Source of the DNA: Acidimicrobiaceae bacterium
GTDB lineage: Bacteria; Actinomycetota; Acidimicrobiia; Acidimicrobiales; RAAP-2
Assembly (NCBI GenBank): GCA_027315315.1
Contig: DAHUYG010000031.1
Coordinates: forward strand, 1 to 53,710
DNA: 53,710 bases
Direction: 5' to 3'
Shown: positions 18,591-28,083 of the stretch, piece after piece
Numbering within the stretch: the first letter of the stretch is position 1
Layout of the letters: every line of letters starts with the position of its first letter
Position numbers and translations under genes: made by a program
Notes under the pieces: model-generated
The model's input: only the letters and a program-made list of their open reading frames with translations
What the model was told of the DNA's origin: nothing
Databases searched by the model: none

Positions 18591-19523
18591 TCATCCCGGG
18601 CGGGTGGCGCCCACGAAGTCGCTCCAATCGCCGGGCTCCTCGCGCACGAACGCACCGGTGTGCGGCGCGTCGATGATCTGACCATCCCCCACGTAGATGC
18701 CCACGTGCTCGACTGCTGCCGGCGAGGTGCCGTAGAAGAGGAGGTCACCGGGCTCCACTGACGCACCGCTTTGGACCCGCGGCCCGGCGTCGAACTGGTC
18801 CTGGGCGACCCGGGGGAGCGAGATCCCCGCGGAGCGGTAGGCGGCCTGGGTGAGCCCCGAGCAGTCGAACCCGCCGGGCCCGGTCCCGCCCCACCGATAG
18901 GGGTCGCCGAGCGCCCCGGCGGCGAAGGCCAGTGCGCTCGCAGCGTCGGCCGGCATCGCCGGCTCGGCGGCGAGCGCCTGGGCCAGTACCAGCACGGTGT
19001 CGACGTACGCGCCCGAGTGGTTGTAGTCGAAGATGGCCGTGGCGAGCGTGGTCGGTCGGCCGGCCCCGTTCACGCACAGCATGTTCGCAGCGCTATAGAT
19101 CGCGTCGACCGGGTCGTAGGGGGAGGGGGGCACGACCCCGCCCGGGCCCACCACCCCGTAGGCGGCGAAGGTCGCCGGCTCGAACTGCATCGGTCCCTCG
19201 GCGCCGGCGAAGTTCGCACCGCTCGCCACGCCGGGGGCGCTCGATCGCCCGCTGTCGCTCTCGACGCGCCCGATAGCCGCGAGCACCGACCACGGCAGCC
19301 CCGGACAGGTGCCCGCCGCACCCTCGTCGATCAGCTCCCAACCCGCCGGCACCGCCGGTCCCCGGTCGCCACCCGCTGCGATCGCGCCCCCGCCGGCGCC
19401 CGAACCGCCGAGCGCGGCCACACAACCCCCGAGGAGGACCGCGAACCCCATGCATGCACCGATCACGAAGAGCGCCAAGCCGCCCATGCACCCCAACGGT
19501 CGGCGACCCGCGGGCGCCGGCAC
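18591..19523 (-). CDS. Lytic transglycosylase / NlpC-P60 endopeptidase, membrane-anchored
   Basis: A 310-residue bifunctional cell-wall hydrolase. Residues about 14-38 form an N-terminal membrane anchor or signal. Residues about 70-185 are a lysozyme-like transglycosylase domain with the putative catalytic Glu88 in AIGRVESDSG, plus the GPMQFEPATFAAYGV and FDYNHSGAYVDTVL motifs. Residues about 195-310 form an NlpC/P60 domain with Cys221 in GGFDCSGLTQ, His273 in VEHVGIYVGDG and a third polar residue near His288. It should cleave both glycan and peptide of peptidoglycan. GTG 19523 is used; ATG 19487 would shorten the cytoplasmic tail. It lies 158 nt upstream of tricorn on the same strand. No conjugation genes accompany it. 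Confidence 0.88.
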   Translation of the reverse strand: MPAPAGRRPLGCMGGLALFVIGACMGFAVLLGGCVAALGGSGAGGGAIAAGGDRGPAVPAGWELIDEGAAGTCPGLPWSVLAAIGRVESDSGRSSAPGVASGANFAGAEGPMQFEPATFAAYGVVGPGGVVPPSPYDPVDAIYSAANMLCVNGAGRPTTLATAIFDYNHSGAYVDTVLVLAQALAAEPAMPADAASALAFAAGALGDPYRWGGTGPGGFDCSGLTQAAYRSAGISLPRVAQDQFDAGPRVQSGASVEPGDLLFYGTSPAAVEHVGIYVGDGQIIDAPHTGAFVREEPGDWSDFVGATRPG

Positions 19524-19596
19524 CGGAGAGGGCCGGCGCCCCAGGTACGCTCGTCAGGCCACTTGGAGAACCGCCGAGTCGCGGGGGAGGACATCG

Positions 19597-21225
19597 ATGC
19601 GCAGCACCATGCAGGAGGTCCCGCTCCTCATCAGCCACATCCTTCGCCATGGCCAGGAGGTCCACGGGGACAGCGAGGTGGTCACCGTCATGGACGAGGG
19701 CTACCGGAGCGCCACCTTCGCCGAGGTCGGCTCCCAGGCCGAGCGGCTGGCGAAGGCGCTGCGGCGCCTCGGCGTGGGCGATGGGGACCGAGTCGGCACC
19801 TTCACGCCGAACAGCCAGGAGCACCTTGTGGCGTACCTCGCCGTCCCCTCGATGGGGTCGGTCCTCCACACGCTCAACATCCGGCTCTTCCCCGAGCAGC
19901 TGAGCTACGTCACCAACCACGCCGAGGACAAGGTGATCATCGCCCACGCCTCGGTCCTTCCCCTGCTGGCCAACGTCTGGGACGACCTGAAGACCGTCGA
20001 GCACCTGATCGTCGTGGGCGAGGGGGACACCGAGCGCTTCGGCACCGTGCACCCCTTCGACGAGCTGCTCGCGGCCGAGGAGCCGCGCTACGACTGGCCC
20101 GAGCTGGACGAGCTGGACGCGGCAGCCATGTGCTACACGAGCGGCACCACGGGCAACCCCAAGGGGGTCGTGTACTCGCATCGCTCCACCTTCTTGCACA
20201 CCATGGCCCACGTCTCGGCGTCCTCGATCGGCATGACCGACCGGGACCGACTGCTCGTGATCGTGCCGATGTTCCACGCAAACGCCTGGGGCACCCCCTA
20301 CAGCTGCTGGATGGTGGGCGCCGACCTGGTCATGCCGCAGTCCTTCGTCCAGGGCGAGCGCCTGCTCAAGATCATCGAGGACCAGCGGGTCACCCTCTCG
20401 TGCGGCGTGCCCACCGTCTGGAACGACATGCTGCGCGCGCTCGCCGCCAACCCGGCGGCCGACCTGAGCTCGCTGACCTCGGTCACCTGCGGCGGCTCGG
20501 CGGTGCCGAGGGCCTTGATCGAGGCCTTCGCCGAACGGGTCGGGGCCGAGATGTTCCAGGGCTGGGGGATGACCGAGACCAGCCCGCTCGCGGCGTTCGG
20601 ACGGCCGCCGGCCGATTGCCCGCCCGAGGAGGAGATCGACTACCGGGTGAAGGCCGGGCGGGTCGTCCCCGCCGTCGAGGTGCGGGTGGTCGGCGACGAC
20701 GGCTCGATCCTCCCGAACGACGGCGAGGCGGTGGGCGAGTTCGAGATCCGGGGGCCCTGGGTGACCGCCTCCTATTACAAGGACGATGACCCCGCCCGCT
20801 TCCACGACGGCTGGCTGCGCACCGGCGATGTGGGGAGCCTCGACGGACGCGGCTACATGACGATCTCGGACCGCACGAAGGACGTCATCAAATCCGGCGG
20901 CGAGTGGATCTCCTCGGTCGAGATCGAAGGGCTCGTGATGGGGCATCCCGACGTCTTCGAGGCGGCGGTCATCGCGGTGCCCGACGAGCGCTGGGACGAG
21001 CGTCCGCTCGTCTGCGTGGTGGCCAACGAGGGCGCGTCGTTGGACGCCGGGGAGCTTCGCGACTTCCTCTCCGACAAGGTGGCCCGCTGGCAGTTGCCCG
21101 AGCGTTGGGCCTTCGTCGGCACGGTCCCCAAGACCTCGGTCGGCAAGTTCGACAAGAAGGTGCTGCGCGCCCAGTACGCCGAGGGCGACCTCGAGGTGAT
21201 CACCCTCGGGCACCCGTCGCCTTGA
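19597..21225 (+). CDS. Medium/long-chain fatty acyl-CoA synthetase
   Basis: A 542-residue ANL-superfamily adenylating enzyme that activates a fatty acid with ATP and joins it to CoA. The phosphate-binding loop is at residues 180-196 (YTSGTTGNPKGVVYSHR). The adenine motif GWGMTETSP, the hinge motif with GDVGSLDGRGYMTISDR followed by KDVIKSGGEWISS, and the C-terminal catalytic Lys in VPKTSVGKFDKK are present. Overall it resembles AlkK/FadD-type ligases for medium to long chains; exact chain length unknown. ATG 19597 has GGGGGAGG 6 nt upstream; an upstream TACGCT box (19546-19551) may be its promoter. Its stop overlaps the next TTG start. Confidence 0.92.
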   Translation: MRSTMQEVPLLISHILRHGQEVHGDSEVVTVMDEGYRSATFAEVGSQAERLAKALRRLGVGDGDRVGTFTPNSQEHLVAYLAVPSMGSVLHTLNIRLFPEQLSYVTNHAEDKVIIAHASVLPLLANVWDDLKTVEHLIVVGEGDTERFGTVHPFDELLAAEEPRYDWPELDELDAAAMCYTSGTTGNPKGVVYSHRSTFLHTMAHVSASSIGMTDRDRLLVIVPMFHANAWGTPYSCWMVGADLVMPQSFVQGERLLKIIEDQRVTLSCGVPTVWNDMLRALAANPAADLSSLTSVTCGGSAVPRALIEAFAERVGAEMFQGWGMTETSPLAAFGRPPADCPPEEEIDYRVKAGRVVPAVEVRVVGDDGSILPNDGEAVGEFEIRGPWVTASYYKDDDPARFHDGWLRTGDVGSLDGRGYMTISDRTKDVIKSGGEWISSVEIEGLVMGHPDVFEAAVIAVPDERWDERPLVCVVANEGASLDAGELRDFLSDKVARWQLPERWAFVGTVPKTSVGKFDKKVLRAQYAEGDLEVITLGHPSP

Positions 21226-21443
21226 GCGCGAGCGACGATCCGCTCGTCGCCTTGGCCCAGCGGGTGCGGGTCCTGGCCGAGGAGCTCGCCGACCTCGCCC
21301 TCGACCGCCTGTTCGACGCCACCGAGCGAGGGGCCGGAGACCCCAAGGTGAAGTCGGCCGAGGAGCGCCGCCTCACCCGGGCCGCCCGGGCCCTCGAGAA
21401 GGCGGCGGCCGACCTCGAGGCGCTCGGTCCCCTCGAGGACTAG
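21222..21443 (+). CDS. Small helical protein coupled to acyl-CoA synthetase
   Basis: A 73-residue, highly charged, helix-forming protein (LAQRVRVLAEELADLALDRLFDA and EERRLTRAARALEKAAADLEAL). The TTG start at 21222 overlaps the synthetase stop as TTGA, the same arrangement as tatC-helY, which supports translation by coupling. It has no signal or membrane segment and no recognised domain; a coiled-coil or helical bundle is likely. It ends 4 nt into the convergent LOG gene. Confidence 0.6.
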   Translation: MSASDDPLVALAQRVRVLAEELADLALDRLFDATERGAGDPKVKSAEERRLTRAARALEKAAADLEALGPLED

Positions 21444-22585
21444 GGACGCCCCGGGGCGGCCGGAACCACCAGGCGGTTGAGCGCGTCGATCAGCTGGCGC
21501 AGCCGCCCGTAGTGGACGCGGTCGAAGCGCAGTGCGACCCGCTGGAGCTCGAGCAGGTCGCGATCGGAGCGCTCGGGCGGGAACGGCGAGGCCAGCCTGA
21601 TCGAGCCGGCAGAGACGATGTCACCGAACTCTGCGTTGAGCTCGGCCAGCTCCCGTTGGTTCGGGGCCACCTGGAGCCGCAGGACGAGCAGGTCGCCAAC
21701 CCATCGGCACGAGTGGTAGTTGCAGTAGAAGTCGAGCACCTCGCGGGCCGCGTCCTCGACGCTCGTCACGATGCGATACAGGCACAGGTCGTCGGGCGAG
21801 ATGTACCCCGGGCCGCTCGAGAGCTCCTCGACGAACTCCCGCCAGTGGTTCCAGTACGAGCCGCCCGGGGTCTCGACCAGGACGACCGGCGCCGGCTCGG
21901 CCTTCCCGGTCTGGAGCAGCGTCAGCAGCTCGTAGCACTCGTCGAGCGTCCCGAAGCCACCGGGGAGCACCGCGTAGCCATGGGACTCCTTGATCAACAT
22001 CAGCTTGCGGGTGAAGAAGTAACGCATCTCGACGAGCTTGGGGTCCTGGGCGATGAACGGGTTGGCGCCCTGCTCGAAGGGGAGCCTGATGTTGACGCCG
22101 AAGGAGTGCTCGGCGCCGGCGCCCTCGATGCCGGCGGCCATGATGCCCGGGCCGGCGCCGGTGACGACCATCCATCCCGCGCCGGCCAGATGCGAGGCGA
22201 GATCCCGGGCGAGCATGTACACGGGGTCGGCGGGGCGCGTCCTCGCCGAGCCGAACATCGTGAGCTTGCGGACCGACCGGTACGGGCTGAACACCCTGAA
22301 GGCCTCGGTCATCTCGGCCAGCGCGGCATCGGCGATCTTGAGGTCGCCGGCGCTCGTGCCCTCCCGGGTCATCGACCAGATCGACGAGAGCATCGAGCGC
22401 AGCAGGTTGGCCTGGCTGCGCGACAGCTGGCGCCCGCCGGCGATGGCGTCGAGCGCCGACTCGATGACGCCCTGATCGGGCCGCTCGACGGGGGCCCCGG
22501 TCGGCGGGACCGTGGCGAGCGGGGTCGGCTCGGGGCCACCCGAGGACGCCGCCCGCTCGGCCTTCGACTCTCCCTCGGCGCTCAC
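21440..22585 (-). CDS. LOG family Rossmann-fold protein (TIGR00730-type)
   Basis: A 381-residue member of the LOG (lysine decarboxylase-like) family, whose characterised members are nucleoside 5'-monophosphate phosphoribohydrolases. The Rossmann core has KLTMFGSARTRPADPVY (about 108-123), VTGAGPGIMAAGIEGA (141-156) and the signature PGGFGTLDE (208-216). It is longer than minimal LOG proteins: about 100 residues precede the core and about 130 follow. GTG 22585 overlaps the fbiC stop as GTGA. As the last gene of the sugar-phosphate/fbiC operon it may salvage or clear nucleotides; substrate unknown. Confidence 0.85.
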   Translation of the reverse strand: MSAEGESKAERAASSGGPEPTPLATVPPTGAPVERPDQGVIESALDAIAGGRQLSRSQANLLRSMLSSIWSMTREGTSAGDLKIADAALAEMTEAFRVFSPYRSVRKLTMFGSARTRPADPVYMLARDLASHLAGAGWMVVTGAGPGIMAAGIEGAGAEHSFGVNIRLPFEQGANPFIAQDPKLVEMRYFFTRKLMLIKESHGYAVLPGGFGTLDECYELLTLLQTGKAEPAPVVLVETPGGSYWNHWREFVEELSSGPGYISPDDLCLYRIVTSVEDAAREVLDFYCNYHSCRWVGDLLVLRLQVAPNQRELAELNAEFGDIVSAGSIRLASPFPPERSDRDLLELQRVALRFDRVHYGRLRQLIDALNRLVVPAAPGRP

Positions 22586-24873
22586 GCGCCCGTTAGCGTT
22601 CCCGGCCGCCCGTAGAGAGTGGAGCGCTGGACCAGCGGGCGTCCAAGCGCGGACAGCATGTCGGCCATCGCCTCCACCTCCAGGCGCTGGCCGTGGGTGG
22701 CCCCGGCGGCCCGGGAGATGTTCTCGTCCATGAGCGTGCCGCCGACGTCGTTCGCCCCGGCCGCCAGGATCTGGCGCGCGCCCTCGAGCCCCATCTTCAC
22801 CCAGCTGACCTGGATGTTGTCGATGGAGCCGCGATATGCGATCCGGCCCACCGCGTGCATGAGCAGCGCCTCTCGGAAGGTGGGCCCCCTCCGGGCCCGG
22901 CGCTGGAGGTAGATGGGGGTCGCCATGTGGACGAAGGGGAGGGGCACGAACTCGGTGAATCCGCCGGTCTCGCGCTGCAGGGCGCGGGTGGCCACGATGT
23001 GCCGGGCCCACGAGCGGGGCTGCTCGATCGAGCCGAACATGATCGTCACGTTCGAGCGCAGCCCCACCGAGTGCGCCGCCCGGTGCGCCTCGAGCCACTG
23101 CTCGGTCGAAATCTTGTCGGGGCAGAGCACGGCGCGCACCTCGTCGTCGAGGATCTCGGCCGCCGTCCCGGGGAGCGTCTTCAGCCCGGCGTCGCGCAGG
23201 AGCGCGAGGTACTGGGCGAGGTCCACCCCCGAGCGCCTCGCGCCCTCGGTCACCTCGAGGGCGGTGAACGCGTGGATGTGGATGCGCTCGGAGCCGGCCC
23301 GCACCGCCCTCAGCACCTCGAGGTAGTAGTCGCCGTCGAAGTTCGGGTGGATCCCCCCCTGCAGGCAGACCTCGGTGGCGCCCTCGTCCTCGGCCTCGGC
23401 CACCCGCCGCGACACCTCGTCGAGCTCGAGCAGGTAGGGGGCGCCGCGCAGGTTGAGCGACAGCGGGCCCTTGGAGAAGGCGCAGAACTTGCAGCGGAAC
23501 GTGCACACGTTGGTGTAGTTGATGTTGCGGTTGATGACGAAGGTCACCTCGTCGCCCACGGTCTCGCGGCGCAGCTGGTCCGCCAGCTCGGCGACCGCGA
23601 GGACGTCGCGCCCTCGGGCCGAGAACAGCGTGACGATCTCGTCCTCGCCGACCTCCTGGCCCGCCTCGACCCCGGCGAGCACCTCGCCCACCGCGCCGGT
23701 CGCCCGCGCCCGGGTCGCCGTCCGGCCCGCCGGTTCGAGCAGGGTGGGCGGCGCGATCTCCCCGCCCGAGACCCAGGCGCAGTCCCGGGCCAGGCCCTCG
23801 GCGTCGGATGCGTCGAGGACGAAGAAGCGCATGGCCTCGTCGATCCAGCGCTCGGGGTCGAGCGCGAACCGCGGATAGATGGTCAGCCGGGGGACGAGCG
23901 TGTGGCCGGCCGCCTCGGTCATCGCCTCGAGGCGCTCGAGGGCCGGCCACGGGCGCTCCGGGTTCACATGGTCGGCCGTGACCGGCGACACGCCGCCCCA
24001 GTCGTCAATCCCGGCCGCGAGCAGCGGCGCGAGGTCGTCGGAGAGGTTGGGTGGCGCCTGGAGGTGGATCTCGGGAGAGAGCACGAGGCGGGCCGCCGCG
24101 ATCGACCAGCGGAACTCCTCGTCGTCGCAGGGCGCCGAGCGGAACATCGCCGTCCCCGCCTTGGGCAGGAAGTTCTGGACGATGACCTCCTGGACGTGGC
24201 CGTGGCGCCGGTGCGACTCGGCGATCGCCACGAGCGAGGCGATGCGGTCGGCCCGGGTCTCGCCGATGCCGACGAGGATCCCCGTGGTGAAGGGGATCCC
24301 GAGCTCGCCGGCGGCCTCGAGGGTCGCCAGCCGGCGGGCCGGCTCCTTGTCGGGCGAGCCGCGGTGGGCCTCGAGCCCCTCGGCCAGCGACTCGAGCATC
24401 ATCCCCTGGCTGGCCGCGACCGGGCGCAGCACCGCCAGCTCGTCGGCGTACAGGGCGCCGGCGTTGGCGTGCGGGAGGAGACCGGTCTCGCGCACCACCG
24501 CCTCGCACATCGCCACCAGATACTCGACCGTCGAGCCGTAGCCCTCGGCCGCCAGCCACTCGGCGGCGGCCGGATAGCGCAGCTCGGGCCGCTCGCCGAG
24601 GGTGAAGAGCGCCTCCCGGCACCCGGCGGCCCGCCCGGCCTCGGCGATGGCCAGCACCTCGTCGCGGGTGAGGTAGGGGCGCTCGAGGCGGGCCGGCGGC
24701 TTGGCGAAGGTGCAGTACCCGCAGCGGTCGCGGCACAACATGGTGAGGGGGATGAAGACCTTGGGGGAGTAGGTGACCCGCCGTCCGTGGTGTGCGTCGC
24801 GCACCACCCTCGCCCGGGCCGCCAGCTCGTCGGCCCCCGCCCCGAGGAGCGCCGACGCCTCGATCCCGTTCAT
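22582..24873 (-). CDS. fbiC: F0 synthase FbiC (CofG-CofH fusion)
   Basis: A 763-residue bifunctional radical-SAM enzyme making the deazaflavin F0 of coenzyme F420 from tyrosine and 5-amino-6-ribitylaminouracil. The N-terminal half is CofG-like with Cys47, Cys51 and Cys54 (CRDRCGYCTF); the C-terminal half is CofH-like with Cys457, Cys461 and Cys464 (CTFRCKFCAF). Both are CX3CX2C clusters. Other motifs are GILVGIGETRADR and CLQGGIHPNFDGDYY. The length is close to that of actinobacterial FbiC. ATG 24873 has AGGGGGGA about 7 nt upstream and overlaps the pgl stop (ATGA); its own stop overlaps the LOG start (GTGA). fbiA and fbiB are not in the window. Confidence 0.96.
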   Translation of the reverse strand: MNGIEASALLGAGADELAARARVVRDAHHGRRVTYSPKVFIPLTMLCRDRCGYCTFAKPPARLERPYLTRDEVLAIAEAGRAAGCREALFTLGERPELRYPAAAEWLAAEGYGSTVEYLVAMCEAVVRETGLLPHANAGALYADELAVLRPVAASQGMMLESLAEGLEAHRGSPDKEPARRLATLEAAGELGIPFTTGILVGIGETRADRIASLVAIAESHRRHGHVQEVIVQNFLPKAGTAMFRSAPCDDEEFRWSIAAARLVLSPEIHLQAPPNLSDDLAPLLAAGIDDWGGVSPVTADHVNPERPWPALERLEAMTEAAGHTLVPRLTIYPRFALDPERWIDEAMRFFVLDASDAEGLARDCAWVSGGEIAPPTLLEPAGRTATRARATGAVGEVLAGVEAGQEVGEDEIVTLFSARGRDVLAVAELADQLRRETVGDEVTFVINRNINYTNVCTFRCKFCAFSKGPLSLNLRGAPYLLELDEVSRRVAEAEDEGATEVCLQGGIHPNFDGDYYLEVLRAVRAGSERIHIHAFTALEVTEGARRSGVDLAQYLALLRDAGLKTLPGTAAEILDDEVRAVLCPDKISTEQWLEAHRAAHSVGLRSNVTIMFGSIEQPRSWARHIVATRALQRETGGFTEFVPLPFVHMATPIYLQRRARRGPTFREALLMHAVGRIAYRGSIDNIQVSWVKMGLEGARQILAAGANDVGGTLMDENISRAAGATHGQRLEVEAMADMLSALGRPLVQRSTLYGRPGTLTGA

Positions 24874-25574
24874 GTCGGTCCCCCCTTGAAGGCCGCCCGG
24901 TCCACCAGCCAACGCACCTCGGCCGAGGCGACCCGGCCGGCCGGAAGGTTCTCACCCTCGCACAGGCGCTCGACCGCCTCGTGCTTCTCGGCACCCGACA
25001 CGGTGAAGAGCGCGCAGCGCGCCGAGTCGATGAGCCGATAGGTCACCGACAGTCGCCGGTGCGCGTTGCGGCCGTTGGGGTCCTCGGTCGCCACGCAGAG
25101 CCGGTCGTCGACCTCGAGGCTCGGGGCCAGCGGGAAGAGCGATGCGGTGTGCCCGTCGGGGCCGAGGCCGAGGTGGATCACGTCGATCCCACCGCGCCCG
25201 AGGAGCCCGCCGAGGACGGCGTCGTACTCGGCGGCGCAACGCTCGGGCTCGAGCTCGGTCGGCATCGGGGTGAAGGATCCCACGCGCGCCAGCTTGTCGA
25301 CGAGGTGCTCGCGGACGAGGCGCTGGTTGGCGTCGGGGTCCTCGGCCGGGACCACCCGCTCGTCGCCCAGGTAGAGGTCGACGAGCGACCAGTCGATCGA
25401 CTCGGACCCCGCCACCTCGTCGTAGCAGGCGGCGGCGGTCGAGCCCCCCGAGAGCAGCACCACGAAGCGATCGCCGGGCCGCGACGCGAAGCGCTCCTCG
25501 AGCGCGGCCGCGAAGGCCCCCGGCACGTCCTTCACCGGCTCGCTCGCAGCGAGGAGCCCGGCGGCCCGGCCCAT
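24870..25574 (-). CDS. pgl: 6-phosphogluconolactonase
   Basis: A 234-residue DevB-type lactonase hydrolysing 6-phosphogluconolactone in the oxidative pentose phosphate pathway. Signature motifs are VVLLSGGSTAAACYD, LYLGDERVVPAEDPDAN and HLGLGPDGHTASLFP. ATG 25574 overlaps the zwf stop by one base (TGATG), which argues for it; an in-frame GTG at 25595 is possible. The stop overlaps fbiC by 4 nt. Confidence 0.94.
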   Translation of the reverse strand: MGRAAGLLAASEPVKDVPGAFAAALEERFASRPGDRFVVLLSGGSTAAACYDEVAGSESIDWSLVDLYLGDERVVPAEDPDANQRLVREHLVDKLARVGSFTPMPTELEPERCAAEYDAVLGGLLGRGGIDVIHLGLGPDGHTASLFPLAPSLEVDDRLCVATEDPNGRNAHRRLSVTYRLIDSARCALFTVSGAEKHEAVERLCEGENLPAGRVASAEVRWLVDRAAFKGGPT

Positions 25575-27085
25575 CACAGCGAGGGATCCCGCCACGCGTC
25601 CCCGGAGCGCTCGAGCAGGAGGCTCGCGATGCGCGGCCCCCAGGTCCCGGCGTTGTAGAAGTGCAGGCCCCCGCCGGGCTCGGCCCAGGCCTCGAGGTAG
25701 GGGTCCACGATCCGCCAGGCCTGCTCGACCTCGTCGGTGCGGATGAACAGGGTCGGGTCGCCGGACATCGCATCGAACAACAGCCTGGTGTAGCCATCCA
25801 TGCCCGTTTCGTGGATGGCCTGCTCGTAGCCGAAGTCCATCGAGACCGACTGCACCCGGAACGCCTCGCCCGGGACCTTGGCCCCGAAGTGCAGCGAGAT
25901 GCCCTCGTGGGGCTGGATCCGCAGCACGAGGACGTTGGGCCGCAGGTCCCGGGAGAGCGCCCCCTCGAAGGCGAGGAAGGGCACCTCGTGGAACATCATG
26001 GAGATCTCGGTCACCCGGGCCGGGAGGCGCTTGCCGGTCCGGACGTAGACCGGCACCCCGGCCCAGCGCCAGTTGTCGACGTGCATGCGGAGCGCGACGT
26101 AGGTCTCGGTCTCGCTCGCGGGGTCGACGCCCTCCTCGTCGCGGTACGCGACGACCGGGCTCTGGTCGACCACTCCCGCGCCGTACTGGCCCCGGACCGC
26201 CTTGTCGACCGCCTCGTCGGGGGAGGGGATGTCGATCGCCCGGAGCAGCTTCACCTTCTCGTCGCGGACGTGCTCGGCGTCCACCCCGGTCGGCGGCTCC
26301 ATCATGGTGAGTGCGAGCACCTGCATGACATGGTTCTGGACGATGTCGCGCAGCGCGCCGGCGGTCTCGTAGAAGCCGCCGCGGTGCTCGACGCCGATGG
26401 ACTCGGCCACGGTGATCTGCACCTGCTCGACGTAGCGGCGGTTCCAGATCGGCTCGAAGATGGCGTTGGCGAAGCGCAGCGCCAGCACGTTCTGGACCGT
26501 CTCTTTGCCCAGGTAGTGGTCGATGCGGAAGACCTGCTCCTCGTCGAATGCCCGATGGACCTGGGCGTCGAGCTCGAGCGCGCTCTTGAGGTCGCGCCCG
26601 TAGGGCTTCTCCACCACCAAGCGGACGAAGCCGCCTCCCTCGCCCGGCTGGTTGCAGCCCTCCTTGGCAAGCGCCTCGGCCACGAGCGCGAACACCTCGG
26701 GGATGGTTGCCAGGTAATAGACGCGGTTGCCGGCGGTGCCGAGCTTCTCGTCGGACTCGGCCAGGACCTCCTTCAGCCGGTCGAAGGTCTCGCTCGAGGC
26801 GTACTCACCGGAGACGTAGCGGAAGCGCCCGACCAAACGGGCCCATGCCGATCCGCCGCTCGGGTCGGCCTTCCGCGCGACCTCCTGGAACTCCTCGTCG
26901 CTCCACGCCGTACGCGCCACGCCGATCACGCAGAACCCGTCGTTCAGGCGACCGCGGTTGGCGAGCTCGGCCAGCGCCGGGAGGATCTTGCGCGCCGTCA
27001 GGTCCCCCGAGGCGCCGAAGATCACAAGCGCGAGCGGGGGTGGCGTCGCGGCGACCTTGGTCGCCACCGGCGAGACGTCGGGCAT
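25574..27085 (-). CDS. zwf: Glucose-6-phosphate 1-dehydrogenase
   Basis: A 503-residue enzyme oxidising glucose-6-phosphate with NAD(P)+. The nucleotide-binding GASGDLTARK is at residues 24-33, EKPYGRDL at 159-166 and the substrate/catalytic RIDHYLGKE at 187-195. Length is typical. ATG 27085 has GAGGGG closely upstream; the frame extends to 27220 inside gnd but that part is not conserved. It starts 7 nt after gnd ends. No separate OpcA activator gene is present in this operon. Confidence 0.97.
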   Translation of the reverse strand: MPDVSPVATKVAATPPPLALVIFGASGDLTARKILPALAELANRGRLNDGFCVIGVARTAWSDEEFQEVARKADPSGGSAWARLVGRFRYVSGEYASSETFDRLKEVLAESDEKLGTAGNRVYYLATIPEVFALVAEALAKEGCNQPGEGGGFVRLVVEKPYGRDLKSALELDAQVHRAFDEEQVFRIDHYLGKETVQNVLALRFANAIFEPIWNRRYVEQVQITVAESIGVEHRGGFYETAGALRDIVQNHVMQVLALTMMEPPTGVDAEHVRDEKVKLLRAIDIPSPDEAVDKAVRGQYGAGVVDQSPVVAYRDEEGVDPASETETYVALRMHVDNWRWAGVPVYVRTGKRLPARVTEISMMFHEVPFLAFEGALSRDLRPNVLVLRIQPHEGISLHFGAKVPGEAFRVQSVSMDFGYEQAIHETGMDGYTRLLFDAMSGDPTLFIRTDEVEQAWRIVDPYLEAWAEPGGGLHFYNAGTWGPRIASLLLERSGDAWRDPSL

Positions 27086-27092
27086 CGACCCC

Positions 27093-28031
27093 TCAGTTTC
27101 TCGGCGTGGAGGTCTCGAGCCCCGGCTGCCCCGATTCGAGGGTGACCGCGTGGCCGCCAAACTGGTTGCGCAGCGCGGCGAGCAGCTTGTTGGCGAACGA
27201 GTCCTGCTCGCGCGAGGCAAAGCGCGTGTAGAGAGCGGCCGAGATGGCAGGCGCCGGCACGGCGCGGGCGATCGCTTCTTCGACGGTCCAGCGGCCCTCG
27301 CCCGAGTCGGTGACCGCCCCCTTGATGTCCTCGAAGCCGCTCCCCGGACGCAGCGCCCGTTCGGTCAGCTCGAGCAGCCAGCTGCGCACGACCGACCCGT
27401 AACGCCAGATCGACGCGATCTCGTGCAGGTCGAGCTGGAACTCCTCGGCGGCCCCCATGATCTCGAAGCCCTCGGCGTAGGCCTGCATCAGGCCGTATTC
27501 GATGCCGTTGTGCACCATCTTCACGAAGTGGCCGGCACCGACCGGGCCGACGTGCGCATACCCGCCCTCGGGGGCGAGCGATCGCAGGGCCGGCTCGACG
27601 ACCGCCACTGACTCCTCGGTGCCGCCGACCATGAGGCAGTAGCCCTCGGTCAGGCCCCACACCCCGCCCGAGGTGCCAGCGTCAACGAAGCCGATGGCCT
27701 TCTCCGCCAGGCGCTCGGCGGTGACCTTGGCGTCCTTGTAGTTCGAGTTCCCACCGTCGACGATGACGTCCCCGGCCTCGAAACGTTCGGCGAGGGCGGC
27801 GATGGTCGAGTCGGTGGCCTTGCCGGCGGGGACCATGACCCAGGCGGCCCGGGGCGGCTCGAGCTTGGCCGCCACCTGGTCGAGGTCGTCGGCGACGATG
27901 GCGCCCTTGGCACCGGCCGCCTTGCGGGCGTCGGGGGACAGGTCGAACGCGACGACCTCGTGCCCGGCGCCGATCAGGCGTTCGGTCCTGTTGGCGCCCA
28001 TCTTGCCGAGCCCGACCATGGCAATTCTCAT
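27093..28031 (-). CDS. gnd: 6-phosphogluconate dehydrogenase (decarboxylating), short type
   Basis: A 312-residue enzyme converting 6-phosphogluconate to ribulose-5-phosphate. The N-terminal GLGKMGAN (7-14) binds the nucleotide. IVDGGNSNYKD, GTSGGVWGLTEGYCLMVGG and VGPVGAGHFVKMVHNGIEYG contain the substrate and catalytic Lys/Asn residues. It is the short, GndA/YqeC-type form (about 300 residues) rather than the roughly 470-residue enterobacterial form. Cofactor preference cannot be stated from the sequence. It is in the sugar-phosphate operon, 52 nt after pgi. Confidence 0.94.
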   Translation of the reverse strand: MRIAMVGLGKMGANRTERLIGAGHEVVAFDLSPDARKAAGAKGAIVADDLDQVAAKLEPPRAAWVMVPAGKATDSTIAALAERFEAGDVIVDGGNSNYKDAKVTAERLAEKAIGFVDAGTSGGVWGLTEGYCLMVGGTEESVAVVEPALRSLAPEGGYAHVGPVGAGHFVKMVHNGIEYGLMQAYAEGFEIMGAAEEFQLDLHEIASIWRYGSVVRSWLLELTERALRPGSGFEDIKGAVTDSGEGRWTVEEAIARAVPAPAISAALYTRFASREQDSFANKLLAALRNQFGGHAVTLESGQPGLETSTPRN

Positions 28032-28083
28032 GTGTCCTCCTCCCGGTCGTCGCCGACCGTATCTCGCGGGCCCGGGGGCCCGA

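Noticed and set aside
18591..19523. Conjugative-element wall hydrolase, suggesting an integrated element
   Set aside because: Transglycosylase/NlpC fusions occur in integrative elements, but no relaxase, type IV secretion, integrase or attachment-site repeats are visible nearby.
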